DNA of 64,000 nucleotides, from NCBI GenBank assembly GCA_002162795.1, contig MAAY01000055.1, positions 1 to 64,000 on the forward strand, given 5' to 3'. Shown here piece by piece: positions 1 through 9,910 of this stretch; within the stretch, counting starts at the first letter, position 1; every line of letters begins with the position of its first letter. The notes under the pieces were generated by a model, which did no database searches, was not told where the DNA came from, and saw only the letters and a program-made list of their open reading frames with translations. Both the position numbers and the translations under genes were made by a program. This DNA is from Rhodobacterales bacterium 56_14_T64. Its GTDB lineage: Bacteria > Pseudomonadota > Alphaproteobacteria > Rhodobacterales > Rhodobacteraceae.

Positions 1-1
1 A

Positions 2-64
2 AAGTGCCTGGGATGGAGAACTCCAACTGAAGCCTTCAGGGACGAGCTTATGAAACTGAGATAG
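2..64 (+). mobile_element. 3' end of an IS30-type transposase gene (partial, cut by window edge)
   Basis: The first frame that runs in from the left edge reads KCLGWRTPTEAFRDELMKLR and then a TAG stop. The pattern K-C-L-G-W-R-T-P-x-E-A-F is what I know from the C-terminus of IS30-family DDE transposases, where it follows the catalytic glutamate. Only 20 residues are present, so the family call rests on this short tail. The right terminal inverted repeat should lie within the next few dozen bases but cannot be defined without the left end. Confidence 0.55.
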
Positions 65-1299
65 AGCAAACTGTCGCAACGACCCTTGAGATTCCAATCG
101 GAGCAGACGCACCAAAAACTAACTTGCTTCACAAAGGCTGGCTCAGCAAGCCAATGCCAACTCTGAGCATCGCCCAGATTGGTTGTCAAATTTGACACTT
201 CCTTCCATTTTTTCAATTCTGGAAAATGTTCGCATTTCAGCCTGTTTGCAACGGGATCAAAAAATTTCTGACAGATGAAATTGTATACTCATAAGACGTG
301 GATTGATTGGGACCTGAGTTTCCAACGTGATTTAGTTATCGACATCACAGCTAAGCCTGCCAACAACGCCAAGGCCAAAGACTGTAGAAACAGCATCACG
401 GTGGAAATACTAGCCGCTGTCAAATCTCGACAGTTCATCCAAGACATACATCCTCCTAATCAAAAATAGGGATTCCTGTTATCAGTTGCAACGGTTGCAG
501 AAAGGCGGTCCAGCTTTTCCCTTTGGTTAATGGCGCCTGGTTTCGGCGACAAATCAAACCATACAGATTCCAACAGAAGAGTGAATTAGTTCGTTTACCC
601 TTTTGAAAGCACTTTACAATGTCAGAATACGTAGCTCTAAATAGCAACAAATCCTGAGACTTGGTCTTCGACAGCGTTTTTTTGTTCTGGGAGGTTCACC
701 ACTGCATAAATGCAGCATATTTGCATAATTGTGCAGTGTGGCGGCTGTGAACTGCAAAGAAATGCCGCAAAATTAACCAAGAAAGCCGAATGACTATAGC
801 GGCTTGAAACGCTCTCCTTGCAGAAATGTTGATACGTGTTGGTTTTCTGACCAAAAAATCTGATATTGCAATAATCTACCTATCAAGGCCGTCAAATCGC
901 TATCACAGGGGAGATTTTCCAAGGCATCACTTGGCTTTGTCCGGTGCGTTCGGCTCTCTGGAGGTCGAGACATCAACAAAATAACTAACTTTTCAACACA
1001 AGTTCACCGTTTGTGCACGCCTTTTTCGCCTTTCCCGATACTGTGTCGAGTCTCCTCGTGAAAGCAAACCGGAAAACCCAATGGCCTTTTTCGTAAGCCG
1101 AAGCATCCGTTTTCCATTGCAATATTGCTGCCACGAAGGGGGTGTTCCAGGATTGCAAAGTAGCTTTGCATGAACGCACTGCTTGGCGTGTGGGTTAACA
1201 GTTCCGAAAACCACGTCGGCTCACACATCATTCGGGTCGAAAAGTATTTGGTCACGCCCCTGCCCTTACGACAATGAACGTGACCGAAATTCATGTTGA
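65..1299. other. Gene-poor stretch, no supported gene
   Basis: About 1.2 kb between the transposase tail and the end of gcdH. All open frames are under 100 codons, overlap one another and have no recognisable motif or convincing ribosome-binding site. The DNA is visibly more AT-rich than the flanking genes. It holds a 14-bp perfect palindrome at 184-197 and a nested interrupted palindrome at 700-738. It may be decayed DNA next to an insertion site, but I cannot identify what it came from. Confidence 0.6.
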
Positions 1300-2523
1300 T
1301 CAGAAAAAAGCTTGAAGTCCAGTTTGAGCGCGGCCCAGGATCAGCGCGTGCACGTCATGGGTGCCCTCATAGGTGTTAACTGTCTCTAGGTTCATCATGT
1401 GACGGATCACTTCAAACTCAAGAGAAATGCCGTTGCCGCCGTGCATGTCACGGGCGTGTCGCGCGATCTCCAATGCCTTGCCGCAGTTGTTCCGCTTGAT
1501 GATCGAAATCATCTCGGGTGCCGCTTTAGCCTGGTCCATCAAACGACCCACCTGCAATGATGCCTGTAGCCCCAAAGCGATTTCAGTCTGCATATTGGCC
1601 AATTTTAGCTGAAACAACTGGGTCTGGGCCAAAGGCCGGTTGAACTGATGCCGGTCCAACCCATACTGACGCGCCGCATGCCAGCAGGCTTCGGCAGCGC
1701 CCATTGCGCCCCAACTGATACCATATCGGGCACGGTTCAAGCAGCCAAATGGCCCCTTCAATCCCTGTACATTCGGAAGCAGCGCATCGTCGCCGACTTC
1801 GACACCGTCCATCACGATCTCACCTGTGATTGAGGCGCGCAGTGACATCTTGTTCTCAATCTTTGGTGCGCTCAGCCCCTTCATTCCTTTGTCTAAGATA
1901 AAGCCGCGGATCTTGCCGCCGTGTTCATCTGACTTCGCCCAGACCACAAACACATCCGCAATCGGCGCGTTCGAGATCCACATTTTTGAGCCGGTCAGCT
2001 TGTATCCGGTGGGTGTTTTTTCGGCTCGGGTCTTCATCCCTGCCGGGTCTGAACCAGCGTCCGGTTCGGTCAGTCCAAAACAGCCAATAAATTCACCCGA
2101 GGCCAGTTTTGGCAGGTACTTCTGCCGCTGTGCTTCGCTGCCATAGGCATAGATAGGGTACATAACAAGTGAGCTTTGCACCGACATCATCGACCGATAA
2201 CCGGAATCCACCCGCTCGACTTCGCGTGCGACCAGCCCATAAGCAACATAACTGCCGCCCAATCCACCATATTCTTCGGGGATGGTGGTGCCCAGCAAAC
2301 CCATTTCGCCCATTTCGCGAAAAATTGAGGGATCACATTCCTCGTTGGCATAGGCGCTGGTGACGCGCGGCTGCAGTTTTTCCTGTGCATAGGCTTTGGC
2401 GGCATCTGCAATCATCCGCTCTTCTTCGCTGAGTTGATCACTCAAACGTAGCGGATCTGTCCAGTCAAAACTGTTCAGGTCCGGGGCATCCTTGGCACGC
2501 AGCGTCGGTTTGCTATCAGTCAT
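1300..2523 (-). CDS. gcdH: Glutaryl-CoA dehydrogenase
   Basis: 407-residue FAD-dependent acyl-CoA dehydrogenase that oxidises and decarboxylates glutaryl-CoA to crotonyl-CoA in lysine/tryptophan/glutarate breakdown. The sequence shows the acyl-CoA dehydrogenase N-terminal helical domain, the FAD-contact motif [13 protein letters not shown] (about 148-160) and a C-terminal TYEGTHD with the expected catalytic Glu near 386. The segment [15 protein letters not shown] (from about 107) is characteristic of glutaryl-CoA dehydrogenases rather than other family members and carries the substrate-binding Arg. An AGGA lies 9 bases before the ATG. A LysR regulator is transcribed divergently from a 102-bp shared region, which suggests substrate-induced control. 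Confidence 0.93.
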   Translation of the reverse strand: MTDSKPTLRAKDAPDLNSFDWTDPLRLSDQLSEEERMIADAAKAYAQEKLQPRVTSAYANEECDPSIFREMGEMGLLGTTIPEEYGGLGGSYVAYGLVAREVERVDSGYRSMMSVQSSLVMYPIYAYGSEAQRQKYLPKLASGEFIGCFGLTEPDAGSDPAGMKTRAEKTPTGYKLTGSKMWISNAPIADVFVVWAKSDEHGGKIRGFILDKGMKGLSAPKIENKMSLRASITGEIVMDGVEVGDDALLPNVQGLKGPFGCLNRARYGISWGAMGAAEACWHAARQYGLDRHQFNRPLAQTQLFQLKLANMQTEIALGLQASLQVGRLMDQAKAAPEMISIIKRNNCGKALEIARHARDMHGGNGISLEFEVIRHMMNLETVNTYEGTHDVHALILGRAQTGLQAFF

Positions 2524-2608
2524 CGTCGTTGTCCTTGATCAGACCTGGAGTTGGGCAAATCTTAACTGCAGGTAAACGGAAAAAACAGCGAGACTTTCAC
2601 ATCATTAC

Positions 2609-2623
2609 ATGACTAATAGTCAT
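2609..2623. promoter_or_regulatory. Palindrome in the gcdH/lysR divergent region
   Basis: Perfect inverted repeat ATGACT-AAT-AGTCAT ending two bases before the LysR ATG. Its position suits an autoregulatory operator or LysR-type recognition site, which are usually partial dyads. TAATAG inside it could also serve as a -10 element, which would put the transcript start at or near the ATG. Function is inferred only. Confidence 0.4.
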
Positions 2624-2625
2624 AC

Positions 2626-3537
2626 ATGATAGCTCCTCGACGTTTACTGCCGTCAATCTCTTCCTTGCGCGCATTGGAAGCGCTGGATCGCCTTGGCTCA
2701 GCCTCGGCGGTGGCAGATGAATTATCTTTGACTCAAAGTGCAATAAGTCGCCAATTACAGGCGTTGGAGCGGCAATTGGGTGTCGAGTTGGTTGTCAGAG
2801 ACAAGAAACGCCTGTCCCTGACCACTGAGGCCCAGGATTATGCGGCCGAAATTCGCCAAGCGCTGACACATATTGCTCAATCCACTCTGCGGCTGCAAAC
2901 GGCTCCGCTGGCAGGAACCCTTAGTCTGGCAATTTTACCGGCCTTTGGAATGCGCTGGCTGATGCCTCGCCTGCCGGATTTCTCGAGGCTGCATCCTGAG
3001 GTGACGATCAACATGACGACGCGGTTGGAGCAGTTTAATTTTGCGGGAGAGCCTTTTGATGCAGCGATACATTTTGGTTCTGCAGATTGGCCTGGAACCC
3101 AGTCCTTGCTATTGAAGCATGAGCAACTATTGCCGGTTTGTTCACCATCTCTGCTGGGTGATATGCGGGTCAAAAATCCGAGAGAGATTCTGGATCTTCC
3201 CCTGCTCCACATTCAAACTCGGCCCCAAGCCTGGAAAAATTGGTTTTCCAGTTTGGGAGTGGAGGGCCAGCCATCTCTGACTGGAACAATGTATGATCAA
3301 TTCGCAACTATTTCCCAAGCCGCTTTGCACGGCTTGGGGGTGGCCTTGATGCCCGATTATTTGGTTGAACAGGACTTGGCAGCGGGTCGACTGCTGTCTT
3401 TGCACCCGACCCCGGTTGAAACCAATGGTGCCTATTATCTGGTTTGGCCTGACTCCAAATCCCGCCATGCTGCATTGATCAAATTCCTCGATTGGCTATC
3501 GACCCAATCGCAGCCCGAAGATCCGCTTCCCCGGTGA
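2626..3537 (+). CDS. LysR-family transcriptional regulator, probably of gcdH
   Basis: 303 residues with an N-terminal winged helix-turn-helix (about 10-70, containing LTQSAISRQLQALERQLGVELVVR-type residues) and a C-terminal periplasmic-binding-like effector domain. The opening RRLLPSISSLRALEALDRLGS resembles the GcvA-like subgroup. It is divergent from gcdH, so control of glutaryl-CoA breakdown is the natural inference. The ATG fits the family N-terminus but has no Shine-Dalgarno sequence in front of it; only a palindrome is there, so leaderless translation is possible. The stop codon overlaps a CCCGGTG/CACCGGG hairpin (3530-3551) that may separate it from the convergent phoB. Confidence 0.88.
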   Translation: MIAPRRLLPSISSLRALEALDRLGSASAVADELSLTQSAISRQLQALERQLGVELVVRDKKRLSLTTEAQDYAAEIRQALTHIAQSTLRLQTAPLAGTLSLAILPAFGMRWLMPRLPDFSRLHPEVTINMTTRLEQFNFAGEPFDAAIHFGSADWPGTQSLLLKHEQLLPVCSPSLLGDMRVKNPREILDLPLLHIQTRPQAWKNWFSSLGVEGQPSLTGTMYDQFATISQAALHGLGVALMPDYLVEQDLAAGRLLSLHPTPVETNGAYYLVWPDSKSRHAALIKFLDWLSTQSQPEDPLPR

Positions 3538-3601
3538 CATTTACCACCGGGTACTTCGATATTTAATTTATTTTTCAAGTAGATACAGTGGGAAATGAAT
3601 G

Positions 3602-4291
3602 TCATCCCAGCGCATAACCTGCCCCACGTACCGTGCGTAGTGGATCGTCACCGCCAAATTGGCTCAGAGCTTTGCGTAATCGACCAATATGGACGTCTAC
3701 AGTGCGGGTGTCGACGTAGATTTCCCGCCCCCAGACGCGGTCCAGCAATTGCTCTCGGCTCCACACACGACCCGGCTTTTCCATAAAAGTTGCAAGCAGT
3801 CGGAATTCCGTCGGCCCCAATTTCAAAGGGTTGTCCGCACGACTGACACGGTGGGTTTCAGCATCCAGAACAATATCGCCGTACGCTAGACGCACACCAA
3901 CGGTCGAGGGTCGCACCCGTCGTAACTGCGTCCGTACGCGGGCCATTAATTCGATCACCGAATAGGGTTTAATAACATAATCATCCGCCCCCGTTTCCAA
4001 TCCACGAACCTTGTCAACTTCCTCGGTGCGGGCTGATAACATGATGATAGGAATGGCAGATGTTTCAGGGCGTGATTTTAAGCGACGACACACTTCGATG
4101 CCGCTGAGGTTGGGCATCATCCAGTCCAGCAACACGACGTCTGGCTTTTCCTCTGACACAAGAAGCAATGCCTCTTCGCCGTCTACTGCCTTGATAACCC
4201 GAAATCCGTCGGCCTCGAGATTGTAACAGAGCACCTCGCGCTGCGCCATTTCGTCTTCGACAACCAGTACGGTTGGTTGATCCACTGACAT
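3602..4291 (-). CDS. phoB: Phosphate regulon response regulator PhoB
   Basis: 229-residue OmpR/PhoB-family regulator. The receiver domain has the acidic pair E12/D13, the phosphorylation site in VVLLDWMMP (Asp56) and the conserved Lys in DYVIKPYS. The winged-helix DNA-binding domain fills the C-terminal 100 residues. It is the last gene of the phosphate block, 3 bp after phoU, with an AGGAG inside the end of phoU as its ribosome-binding site. Phosphorylated by PhoR when phosphate is scarce, it would bind the Pho box ahead of pstS. Confidence 0.95.
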   Translation of the reverse strand: MSVDQPTVLVVEDEMAQREVLCYNLEADGFRVIKAVDGEEALLLVSEEKPDVVLLDWMMPNLSGIEVCRRLKSRPETSAIPIIMLSARTEEVDKVRGLETGADDYVIKPYSVIELMARVRTQLRRVRPSTVGVRLAYGDIVLDAETHRVSRADNPLKLGPTEFRLLATFMEKPGRVWSREQLLDRVWGREIYVDTRTVDVHIGRLRKALSQFGGDDPLRTVRGAGYALG

Positions 4292-4294
4292 AGG

Positions 4295-5005
4295 TCAGAT
4301 CTCCTGAACTTTGGTAGAGGTGGTGTCGGCTTTGATGCGGCCTTCATCCGGTCGGTCGCCCGTAACCAAATAGATAACCTGCTCGGCAATCGCGGTGACA
4401 TGGTCGCCCATCCGTTCTGTGTTTTTGGCAATGAAATGTAAGTGCATACAGGGGGTTATATTGCGAGGGTCTTCCATCATGAAGGTGAGGAATTCGCGAA
4501 AAAGCGCGTTGTACATCTGGTCGACGTCATGATCACGGGCAATTACATCAGCTGCCAGTTCAATGTCGCGCTGGATGTAGGCATCCAGCGCATCTTTTAG
4601 CATCCGCTCAACCTCGCGCGCCATTCGACGCAAGGCTGATGTGCCTTCCCTGACTGTTGGCCCTTGCGCCAGTACAACGGTACGTTTGGCCATGTTTTTG
4701 GCATAGTCACCAATGCGTTCCAAGTTGGCCGAGATTTTCATGACCGACAGAACCAAGCGCAGATCACCGGCTGTCGGCGAGCGGATTGCGATCAAACGTG
4801 CGGCCTCTTCGTTGATCAATTCTTCCAGTGAATCTATGGCCTTGTCGCGGGTGCGAACTTCTAGGGCCAGCTCTTCGTCGCTGGTTTCCAAGGCGCGGGC
4901 CGCGTCGATAATTGCGGCTTCGACCAATCCGCCCATTTTCATGATCCGCGCCTGAATAGCCTCCAGGTCGCGGTCAAAGGCGGATGCGATGTGTTGCTCT
5001 TCCAT
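4295..5005 (-). CDS. phoU: Phosphate signalling protein PhoU
   Basis: 236-residue helical protein made of two repeated three-helix PhoU units with the metal-binding E/D-rich motifs (for example RIGDYAKNMAKR and RMGDHVTAIAEQV). PhoU links the PstSCAB transporter to PhoR and restrains signalling and uptake when phosphate is plentiful. The frame is open further upstream into pstB, but the ATG at MEEQHIASAF has a GGGACG ribosome-binding site and matches the family N-terminus, so I use it. It lies 16 bp after pstB. Confidence 0.94.
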   Translation of the reverse strand: MEEQHIASAFDRDLEAIQARIMKMGGLVEAAIIDAARALETSDEELALEVRTRDKAIDSLEELINEEAARLIAIRSPTAGDLRLVLSVMKISANLERIGDYAKNMAKRTVVLAQGPTVREGTSALRRMAREVERMLKDALDAYIQRDIELAADVIARDHDVDQMYNALFREFLTFMMEDPRNITPCMHLHFIAKNTERMGDHVTAIAEQVIYLVTGDRPDEGRIKADTTSTKVQEI

Positions 5006-5021
5006 GTCTCGTCCCTTTGGG

Positions 5022-5819
5022 TCAGCCGATACGGCCGGTGATATAACTTTCGGTGCGCGGATCTTTGGGGTTAGTGAAGACCTGTCCAGTCTCACCAAAC
5101 TCCACCAAGTTGCCCATGTGGAAAAAGGCGGTTTTCTGACTTACCCGAGCCGCTTGCTGCATTGAGTGGGTTACGATCACCACGGAAAACCGCTGGCCTA
5201 ATTCATCGATCAACTCTTCGACTTGGGCAGTGGCAATCGGGTCCAGTGCGGAACAGGGTTCGTCCATCAACAGCACCTCCGGTTTAGTGGCCACCGCACG
5301 GGCAATGCACAGGCGTTGCTGCTGCCCGCCTGACAGGCCGGTGCCAGGGGCCTGCAAACGATCTTTGACCTCTTCCCAGATGGCGGCACGACGAAGCGCG
5401 GTTTCTACGATCTCATCCAGCTCGCTTTTGGTGTTGAACATCCCGTGGATTTTGGGGCCATAAGCGACGTTATCGTAGATCGACTTTGGAAACGGGTTGG
5501 GTTTTTGAAACACCATGCCAACCTTGGCGCGCAGCTGCACCGGATCCACCCGTTTGTCATAGATGTCTTCACCGTCCAACAGGATCTTTCCAGTGAATCT
5601 ACAGGTTTGGATGGTGTCGTTCATCCGGTTTAGGCAGCGAAGGAAGGTGGATTTTCCGCAACCAGACGGACCGATAAAGGCGGTGACCGTTTTGTCTTCG
5701 ATCTTGACGTTTACGTCTTTGATCGCATGTGTGTCACCATAATGGACCTGCACATCGCTGGCCTCTATCTTAATGTCTTGCGTTTCCACTTTTCGCTCCA
5801 TTAGCGTCATATCGTTCAT
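5022..5819 (-). CDS. pstB: Phosphate ABC transporter ATP-binding protein PstB
   Basis: 265 residues. Walker A is GPSGCGKST (50-58), the ABC signature is [14 protein letters not shown], Walker B is [13 protein letters not shown] and the switch His is in [10 protein letters not shown]. The [10 protein letters not shown] form is typical of PstB. It is the ATPase of the high-affinity phosphate importer, 14 bp after pstA and before phoU in one transcript. Confidence 0.96.
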   Translation of the reverse strand: MNDMTLMERKVETQDIKIEASDVQVHYGDTHAIKDVNVKIEDKTVTAFIGPSGCGKSTFLRCLNRMNDTIQTCRFTGKILLDGEDIYDKRVDPVQLRAKVGMVFQKPNPFPKSIYDNVAYGPKIHGMFNTKSELDEIVETALRRAAIWEEVKDRLQAPGTGLSGGQQQRLCIARAVATKPEVLLMDEPCSALDPIATAQVEELIDELGQRFSVVIVTHSMQQAARVSQKTAFFHMGNLVEFGETGQVFTNPKDPRTESYITGRIG

Positions 5820-5833
5820 AGCTTTGCCCCTTC

Positions 5834-7165
5834 TTACCAGCGGCGTTCAAAGCGACGGCGCAGGATCACCGCGACCGTGTTCATGGTGACCAGGAAAAGC
5901 AGCAGAAGGATGATACCACCCCATGCGCGTTCATAGAAAGCGGGGTCTGCCCGCTTGGCCCACTCGTAGATCTGAGCTGGCATAGCCGAGTTGGGCGACA
6001 TCAGGCCTGATGCAATGCTGTCAGGCGCGTTCGAGGCAATAAAGCCAACCATGCCAATCAACAGCAGTGGTGCGGTTTCTCCCAATGCCTGCGCCAATCC
6101 CAGGATTGTACCGGTCAGTATTCCGGGTGCAGCCAGCGGCAGCACGTGGTGAAATACCGCCTGCATACGCGAAGCCCCTATTCCCAGGGCTGCGTCCCGA
6201 ATACTGGGTGGTACAGCGCTGAGTGCGGCGCGGGTTGAGATGATGATGGTTGGCAGTGTCATCAGTGTCAGCACCAATCCGCCAACTAAGGGTGCCGACA
6301 TTGGTAGGTGCATATAGTTGATGAACACGGCCAGGCCCAAGATGCCAAAGACAATCGATGGCACCGCAGCCAGGTTTGAGATGTTCACCTCGATAATATC
6401 AGTAATCCAGTTTTTTGGCGCAAATTCCTCTAGATAGATCGAGGCCCCAACACCAATGGGCAGCGCCAGCGCAAGCACCACCATCATCATCGACAGTGAG
6501 CCCAACATTGCCACTCCCATGCCTGCCGCCTCGGGACGTTGGTCCGAGGCGTCGGCGCCGATTATGAAATCGATATTAAAGGTCTTTTCAATCACACCCG
6601 CAGCCATCAGCGCATCCACCAAGTCCAGCTGTGCAGGTGAGATGTTTTTGTCGTTGGCGATGCTGTCTCGGTGCACCCTGCCCTTTAGGTAGCCATCAAC
6701 GCGGCTCGACGCCAGGAAACGAAACTCAACCGTGTCGCCAATGCGATCAGGATTATTGATAACAAAATCGCGCAGTTGGGCCGCGGCACCCTTGGAAAGA
6801 AGTCCCACCAACTGTTTGGATTTCAAGCCAGTTTCAATTCCCAGCTCTTCGACTTTGGCGGTCACGGCAGATTTGATCAGCGGTGCGTAGCCAAAGGTCG
6901 AGACCTTCTTGATATCGGCTAGAATACGGTTGCCCTTTTTGTCGATTTTCTTTTCCAGCAGTTCGACCTGTAACGTGATGAATGTTTGTTGATAGGCCCC
7001 CAACCCTTTGCTGACGATGGTGGTGACCAGTACCAACAACATCAGCAGGCTGACCGCGATTGCGGCAATTCCGTAAGCCTTGAACCGGGTCTCGGCGGCA
7101 TTTCGTTTCTTGGTACGGGCACTTTGCGTCAGCAAGGACCCACTGTGTTTCCCTTGGGTGATCAT
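5834..7165 (-). CDS. pstA: Phosphate ABC transporter permease PstA
   Basis: 443 residues, longer than the roughly 280-300 of enterobacterial PstA because of a large segment between the first membrane helix (about 32-52) and the permease core (about 215-440). Such long PstA proteins are usual in alphaproteobacteria. The core carries the binding-protein-dependent permease EAA-type loop near [21 protein letters not shown]. Its ATG overlaps the pstC stop by one base (TGATG), so translation is coupled. Confidence 0.94.
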   Translation of the reverse strand: MITQGKHSGSLLTQSARTKKRNAAETRFKAYGIAAIAVSLLMLLVLVTTIVSKGLGAYQQTFITLQVELLEKKIDKKGNRILADIKKVSTFGYAPLIKSAVTAKVEELGIETGLKSKQLVGLLSKGAAAQLRDFVINNPDRIGDTVEFRFLASSRVDGYLKGRVHRDSIANDKNISPAQLDLVDALMAAGVIEKTFNIDFIIGADASDQRPEAAGMGVAMLGSLSMMMVVLALALPIGVGASIYLEEFAPKNWITDIIEVNISNLAAVPSIVFGILGLAVFINYMHLPMSAPLVGGLVLTLMTLPTIIISTRAALSAVPPSIRDAALGIGASRMQAVFHHVLPLAAPGILTGTILGLAQALGETAPLLLIGMVGFIASNAPDSIASGLMSPNSAMPAQIYEWAKRADPAFYERAWGGIILLLLFLVTMNTVAVILRRRFERRW

Positions 7166-8643
7166 CAGTCGTACTGCTCTCGGTAGGTGCGCACGATATA
7201 CAGCGCCAGAATGTTTAGCCCCAGGGTCAGCACAAACAGTGACAGTCCCAAGGCAAAGGCCACCAGCGTTTCAGGGCTGGAAAAATCGGTGTCACCAGTC
7301 AATTGGCTGACAATTCGAGTTGTAATTGTGGTCATCGATTCCAATGGGTTGACCGAGAGCTTGGCAATAGCCCCTGCGCCCATAACAACGATCATGGTTT
7401 CGCCAATCGCACGTGACGCTGCCAGCAAAACCGCTCCAACGATGCCCGGAAGCGCCGCAGGGATCACCACTTGCCGTACTGTTTCAGACTTAGTGGCACC
7501 AAGGCCAAGTGAGCCGTCACGCATCGATTGTGGCACCGCGTTGATGATGTCATCCGACAGGGATGAGACAAACGGGATCAACATGATGCCCATCACCAAT
7601 CCAGCAGTCAGCACCGAAGTTGCGCCGCTCATCCAGTCCAGACCCAAAAGCCCCTGATCTCCGCGACCAAATACCTTCACAAGCATTGGCCCAACAGTCA
7701 GCAAAGCGAACAGACCATAGACGATGGTCGGGATCCCGGCCAAGATTTCCAATAGCGGTTTGGCAAAAGATCGGGTTGTCGCAGTGGCGTATTCGGACAG
7801 GTAAATCGCGGCGAACAGTCCGACAGGCACTGCGACCAGTAGGGCGATGAAAGAGATGTACAGCGTCCCCCAAAGCAGCGGTAGCATCGAAAGTTCACTA
7901 TCTCCGCGGAAATTCGGCGCCCAGGTGGTGCCAAAGAAGAAGTCACGCCAGCCGTGCTGGCCAAAGAAGTTGACGGTTTCAAACAGCATTGAAAACACGA
8001 TGCCAACAGTGGTCAGGACCGCCAGCGATGCCGCGACAATCAGCAAGCCCATAACTCCGCGCTCTACCACGTTGCGGGCACGGTAATCCTTGTCTGTGCG
8101 ACCATAAGATCTGGAAAACCCAATCAGAGCCAGTAATCCCACCACAATGGTCATCATCAAGCGACCGTCATGGGACATACTGCGGTAACTGCGTGCAGCG
8201 TCCAGAATTTCGGGGCGAACGTCAGATCCCAACGCAATGCCCAAACTCCCTAGGCGGCTACGCAGATCAGAGGTTTCGGCATCCAGAAAAACGACTTCAC
8301 TCTTTGACATAATGCCTTGAGATATCGCTATATTCAGACCTTCAGAGATCCGGCGAACATCGCTCATCATTAGGCCAATATTGGTGTTCTCGGGGATCAG
8401 ATGTGATGGGATCGTTGACGCGACCCGTGTTTCAATGAACATCGGCTGAGCCAACAGCCAAACGGCGAGAACAGCCAGTGCTGGAACTGATATTGATAAG
8501 GCGACATTGGCCCCATAATAATTCGGCAAGGAATGAAGGTTCCGAACCTGACCACCGGCCGATGCCAAGGCGCGGTGGCGTCCTAAGGCAAATCCGGCAG
8601 CGGATAGCAGGATCAGGCAGGCAACTAGCCAGAAAGTGGTCAT
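7165..8643 (-). CDS. pstC: Phosphate ABC transporter permease PstC
   Basis: 492 residues; also an extended alphaproteobacterial form, with an N-terminal membrane helix, a soluble insert and a C-terminal six-helix permease domain containing the EAA-type loop (RDGSLGLGATKSETVRQVVIP). The frame is open back to 8706, but the ATG at MTTFWLVACLILL has GGAG six bases upstream and begins directly with the first membrane helix, so it is preferred. It pairs with PstA in the inner membrane. Confidence 0.93.
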   Translation of the reverse strand: MTTFWLVACLILLSAAGFALGRHRALASAGGQVRNLHSLPNYYGANVALSISVPALAVLAVWLLAQPMFIETRVASTIPSHLIPENTNIGLMMSDVRRISEGLNIAISQGIMSKSEVVFLDAETSDLRSRLGSLGIALGSDVRPEILDAARSYRSMSHDGRLMMTIVVGLLALIGFSRSYGRTDKDYRARNVVERGVMGLLIVAASLAVLTTVGIVFSMLFETVNFFGQHGWRDFFFGTTWAPNFRGDSELSMLPLLWGTLYISFIALLVAVPVGLFAAIYLSEYATATTRSFAKPLLEILAGIPTIVYGLFALLTVGPMLVKVFGRGDQGLLGLDWMSGATSVLTAGLVMGIMLIPFVSSLSDDIINAVPQSMRDGSLGLGATKSETVRQVVIPAALPGIVGAVLLAASRAIGETMIVVMGAGAIAKLSVNPLESMTTITTRIVSQLTGDTDFSSPETLVAFALGLSLFVLTLGLNILALYIVRTYREQYD

Positions 8644-8742
8644 CAACAGCTCCATCGGGGTGTTGCAGCAAGGGGGGTTGGTCCAGCACGCGACCGGGGC
8701 GAACACCTCGCCCTAGTCTGTATTTTCAATCGGTTAGACCGA

Positions 8743-9798
8743 TTAGGAGTTGCCACCCATGATGGCTTCTTCGGAAACGGCTTCCTGAGTTTTCTCAAGC
8801 TCTGGATCAGAAACCAGACCGTATTCAGCCAGCGGGCCATCAGGACCGGCAACTTCGTCAGCCACAAAGAACTCTGTGTATTCTTTCAGGCCTGGGATGA
8901 CGCCGATGTGGGCTTTCTTTACGTAGAAGAACAGCGGACGCGACACTGGATATTCACCAGTTGAAATGCTTTCGGTGGAAGGAACAATACCGGACATCGT
9001 GGCTACCTGCAGCTTGTCGGTGTTGTTCTCGTAGAAAGCCAGACCAAAGACGCCGATACCGTCCTTGTTGCTTTCAATCCGGGCCAAGGTCTCGGTGTAG
9101 TCGCCGTCGATATCGACCGAACGACCATCGGTGCGCAGCGAAATACAGGCTTTTTCAGCGGCCTTCTTTTTGGCCTTGGCTGTGTCACCTTCAGCTGTAG
9201 CCAACAGAACGTCGAATGCGCCAGTGGCTTCGCAGCCGGCCAGGATCACTTTGTCTTCAAACACTTCACGGGTACCGTGCTTGGTGCCTGGGACAAATGC
9301 CTGAATGGGCTGCGCCGGGAAGTTGGCGTTGACGTCAGCCCAGGTCTTGGCAGTGTTGGCAACCATTGTGCCGTCAACCAGAACCTCGTTCGACAGGGCA
9401 AGGAACCAATCGGTGGGGGTGAACTCAAACGAGTTTCCCTGAATGTCACTGGCAAACACAATGCCATCATATCCGATGCGCACTTCGATGATGTCAGTCA
9501 CACCATTTTCAGCGCATTTGGCGATTTCATTGTCTTTGATAGCGCGCGAGGCATTGGCCACGTCGATGGTGTTTTCGCCAACACCATCGCAGAACCGTTT
9601 CAGGCCTGCCGAGGATCCACCTGATTCAACAACAGGTGTTGGGAAGTCAAAATTTTCGCCAAAGGCTTCAGCCACAATCGAGGCATAAGGCAGAACCGTA
9701 GAGGAACCAGCAACTTGGACCTGGTCCCGCGCCGAAGCTGCGGTTGCGGATACGGCGGCAATGGCCAGGGCAGAAGCGGACAATTTCACAAAGGACAT
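8743..9798 (-). CDS. pstS: Periplasmic phosphate-binding protein PstS
   Basis: 351 residues starting with a Sec signal peptide (about 1-23, cleavage after ASA). The mature protein opens with VAGSSTVLPY and has the phosphate-contacting ESGGSSAG segment typical of the PstS/SphX type. The long upstream extension of the frame is rejected: the ATG at MSFVKLSASALA has AGGAAAC in front and starts the signal peptide. First gene after a 240-bp gap that contains a Pho box, so it heads the inducible pst transcript. Confidence 0.95.
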   Translation of the reverse strand: MSFVKLSASALAIAAVSATAASARDQVQVAGSSTVLPYASIVAEAFGENFDFPTPVVESGGSSAGLKRFCDGVGENTIDVANASRAIKDNEIAKCAENGVTDIIEVRIGYDGIVFASDIQGNSFEFTPTDWFLALSNEVLVDGTMVANTAKTWADVNANFPAQPIQAFVPGTKHGTREVFEDKVILAGCEATGAFDVLLATAEGDTAKAKKKAAEKACISLRTDGRSVDIDGDYTETLARIESNKDGIGVFGLAFYENNTDKLQVATMSGIVPSTESISTGEYPVSRPLFFYVKKAHIGVIPGLKEYTEFFVADEVAGPDGPLAEYGLVSDPELEKTQEAVSEEAIMGGNS

Positions 9799-9880
9799 CT
9801 CATGTTTCCTTAAGCAGACAAAAGGTCGATCACCCCATGATGATCTTGCTGCCACTCTTAAGTGGGCTGCATGAGCCTTT

Positions 9881-9910
9881 TGTGACGCCAGTGTAACAGC
9901 TGCATGACAA
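9881..9910 (-). promoter_or_regulatory. Pho box (PhoB-binding direct repeats) upstream of pstS
   Basis: Read on the minus strand, three 7-base units occur at exact 11-base spacing: TGTCATG, TGTTACA and CGTCACA, each followed by four less conserved bases. This matches the PhoB consensus of TGTCA-type repeats every 11 bp. It lies about 83 bp before the pstS ATG, in the only sizeable gap of the phosphate block, and predicts PhoB activation of pstSCAB-phoU-phoB. Confidence 0.8.

Noticed and set aside
184-197. Perfect 14-bp palindrome TGTCAAATTTGACA as an operator
   Set aside because: No gene with support starts nearby and AT-rich palindromes of this size occur by chance; recorded only within the gene-poor stretch.
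1004-1294. 96-codon minus-strand frame just after gcdH and overlapping alternatives
   Set aside because: Three frames of similar length overlap here, composition is unlike neighbouring genes, and no family motif is present.
3530-3551. CCCGGTG/CACCGGG hairpin at the lysR stop as a terminator
   Set aside because: The stem is only 7 bp and no T run follows on either strand, so I do not list it as a terminator.
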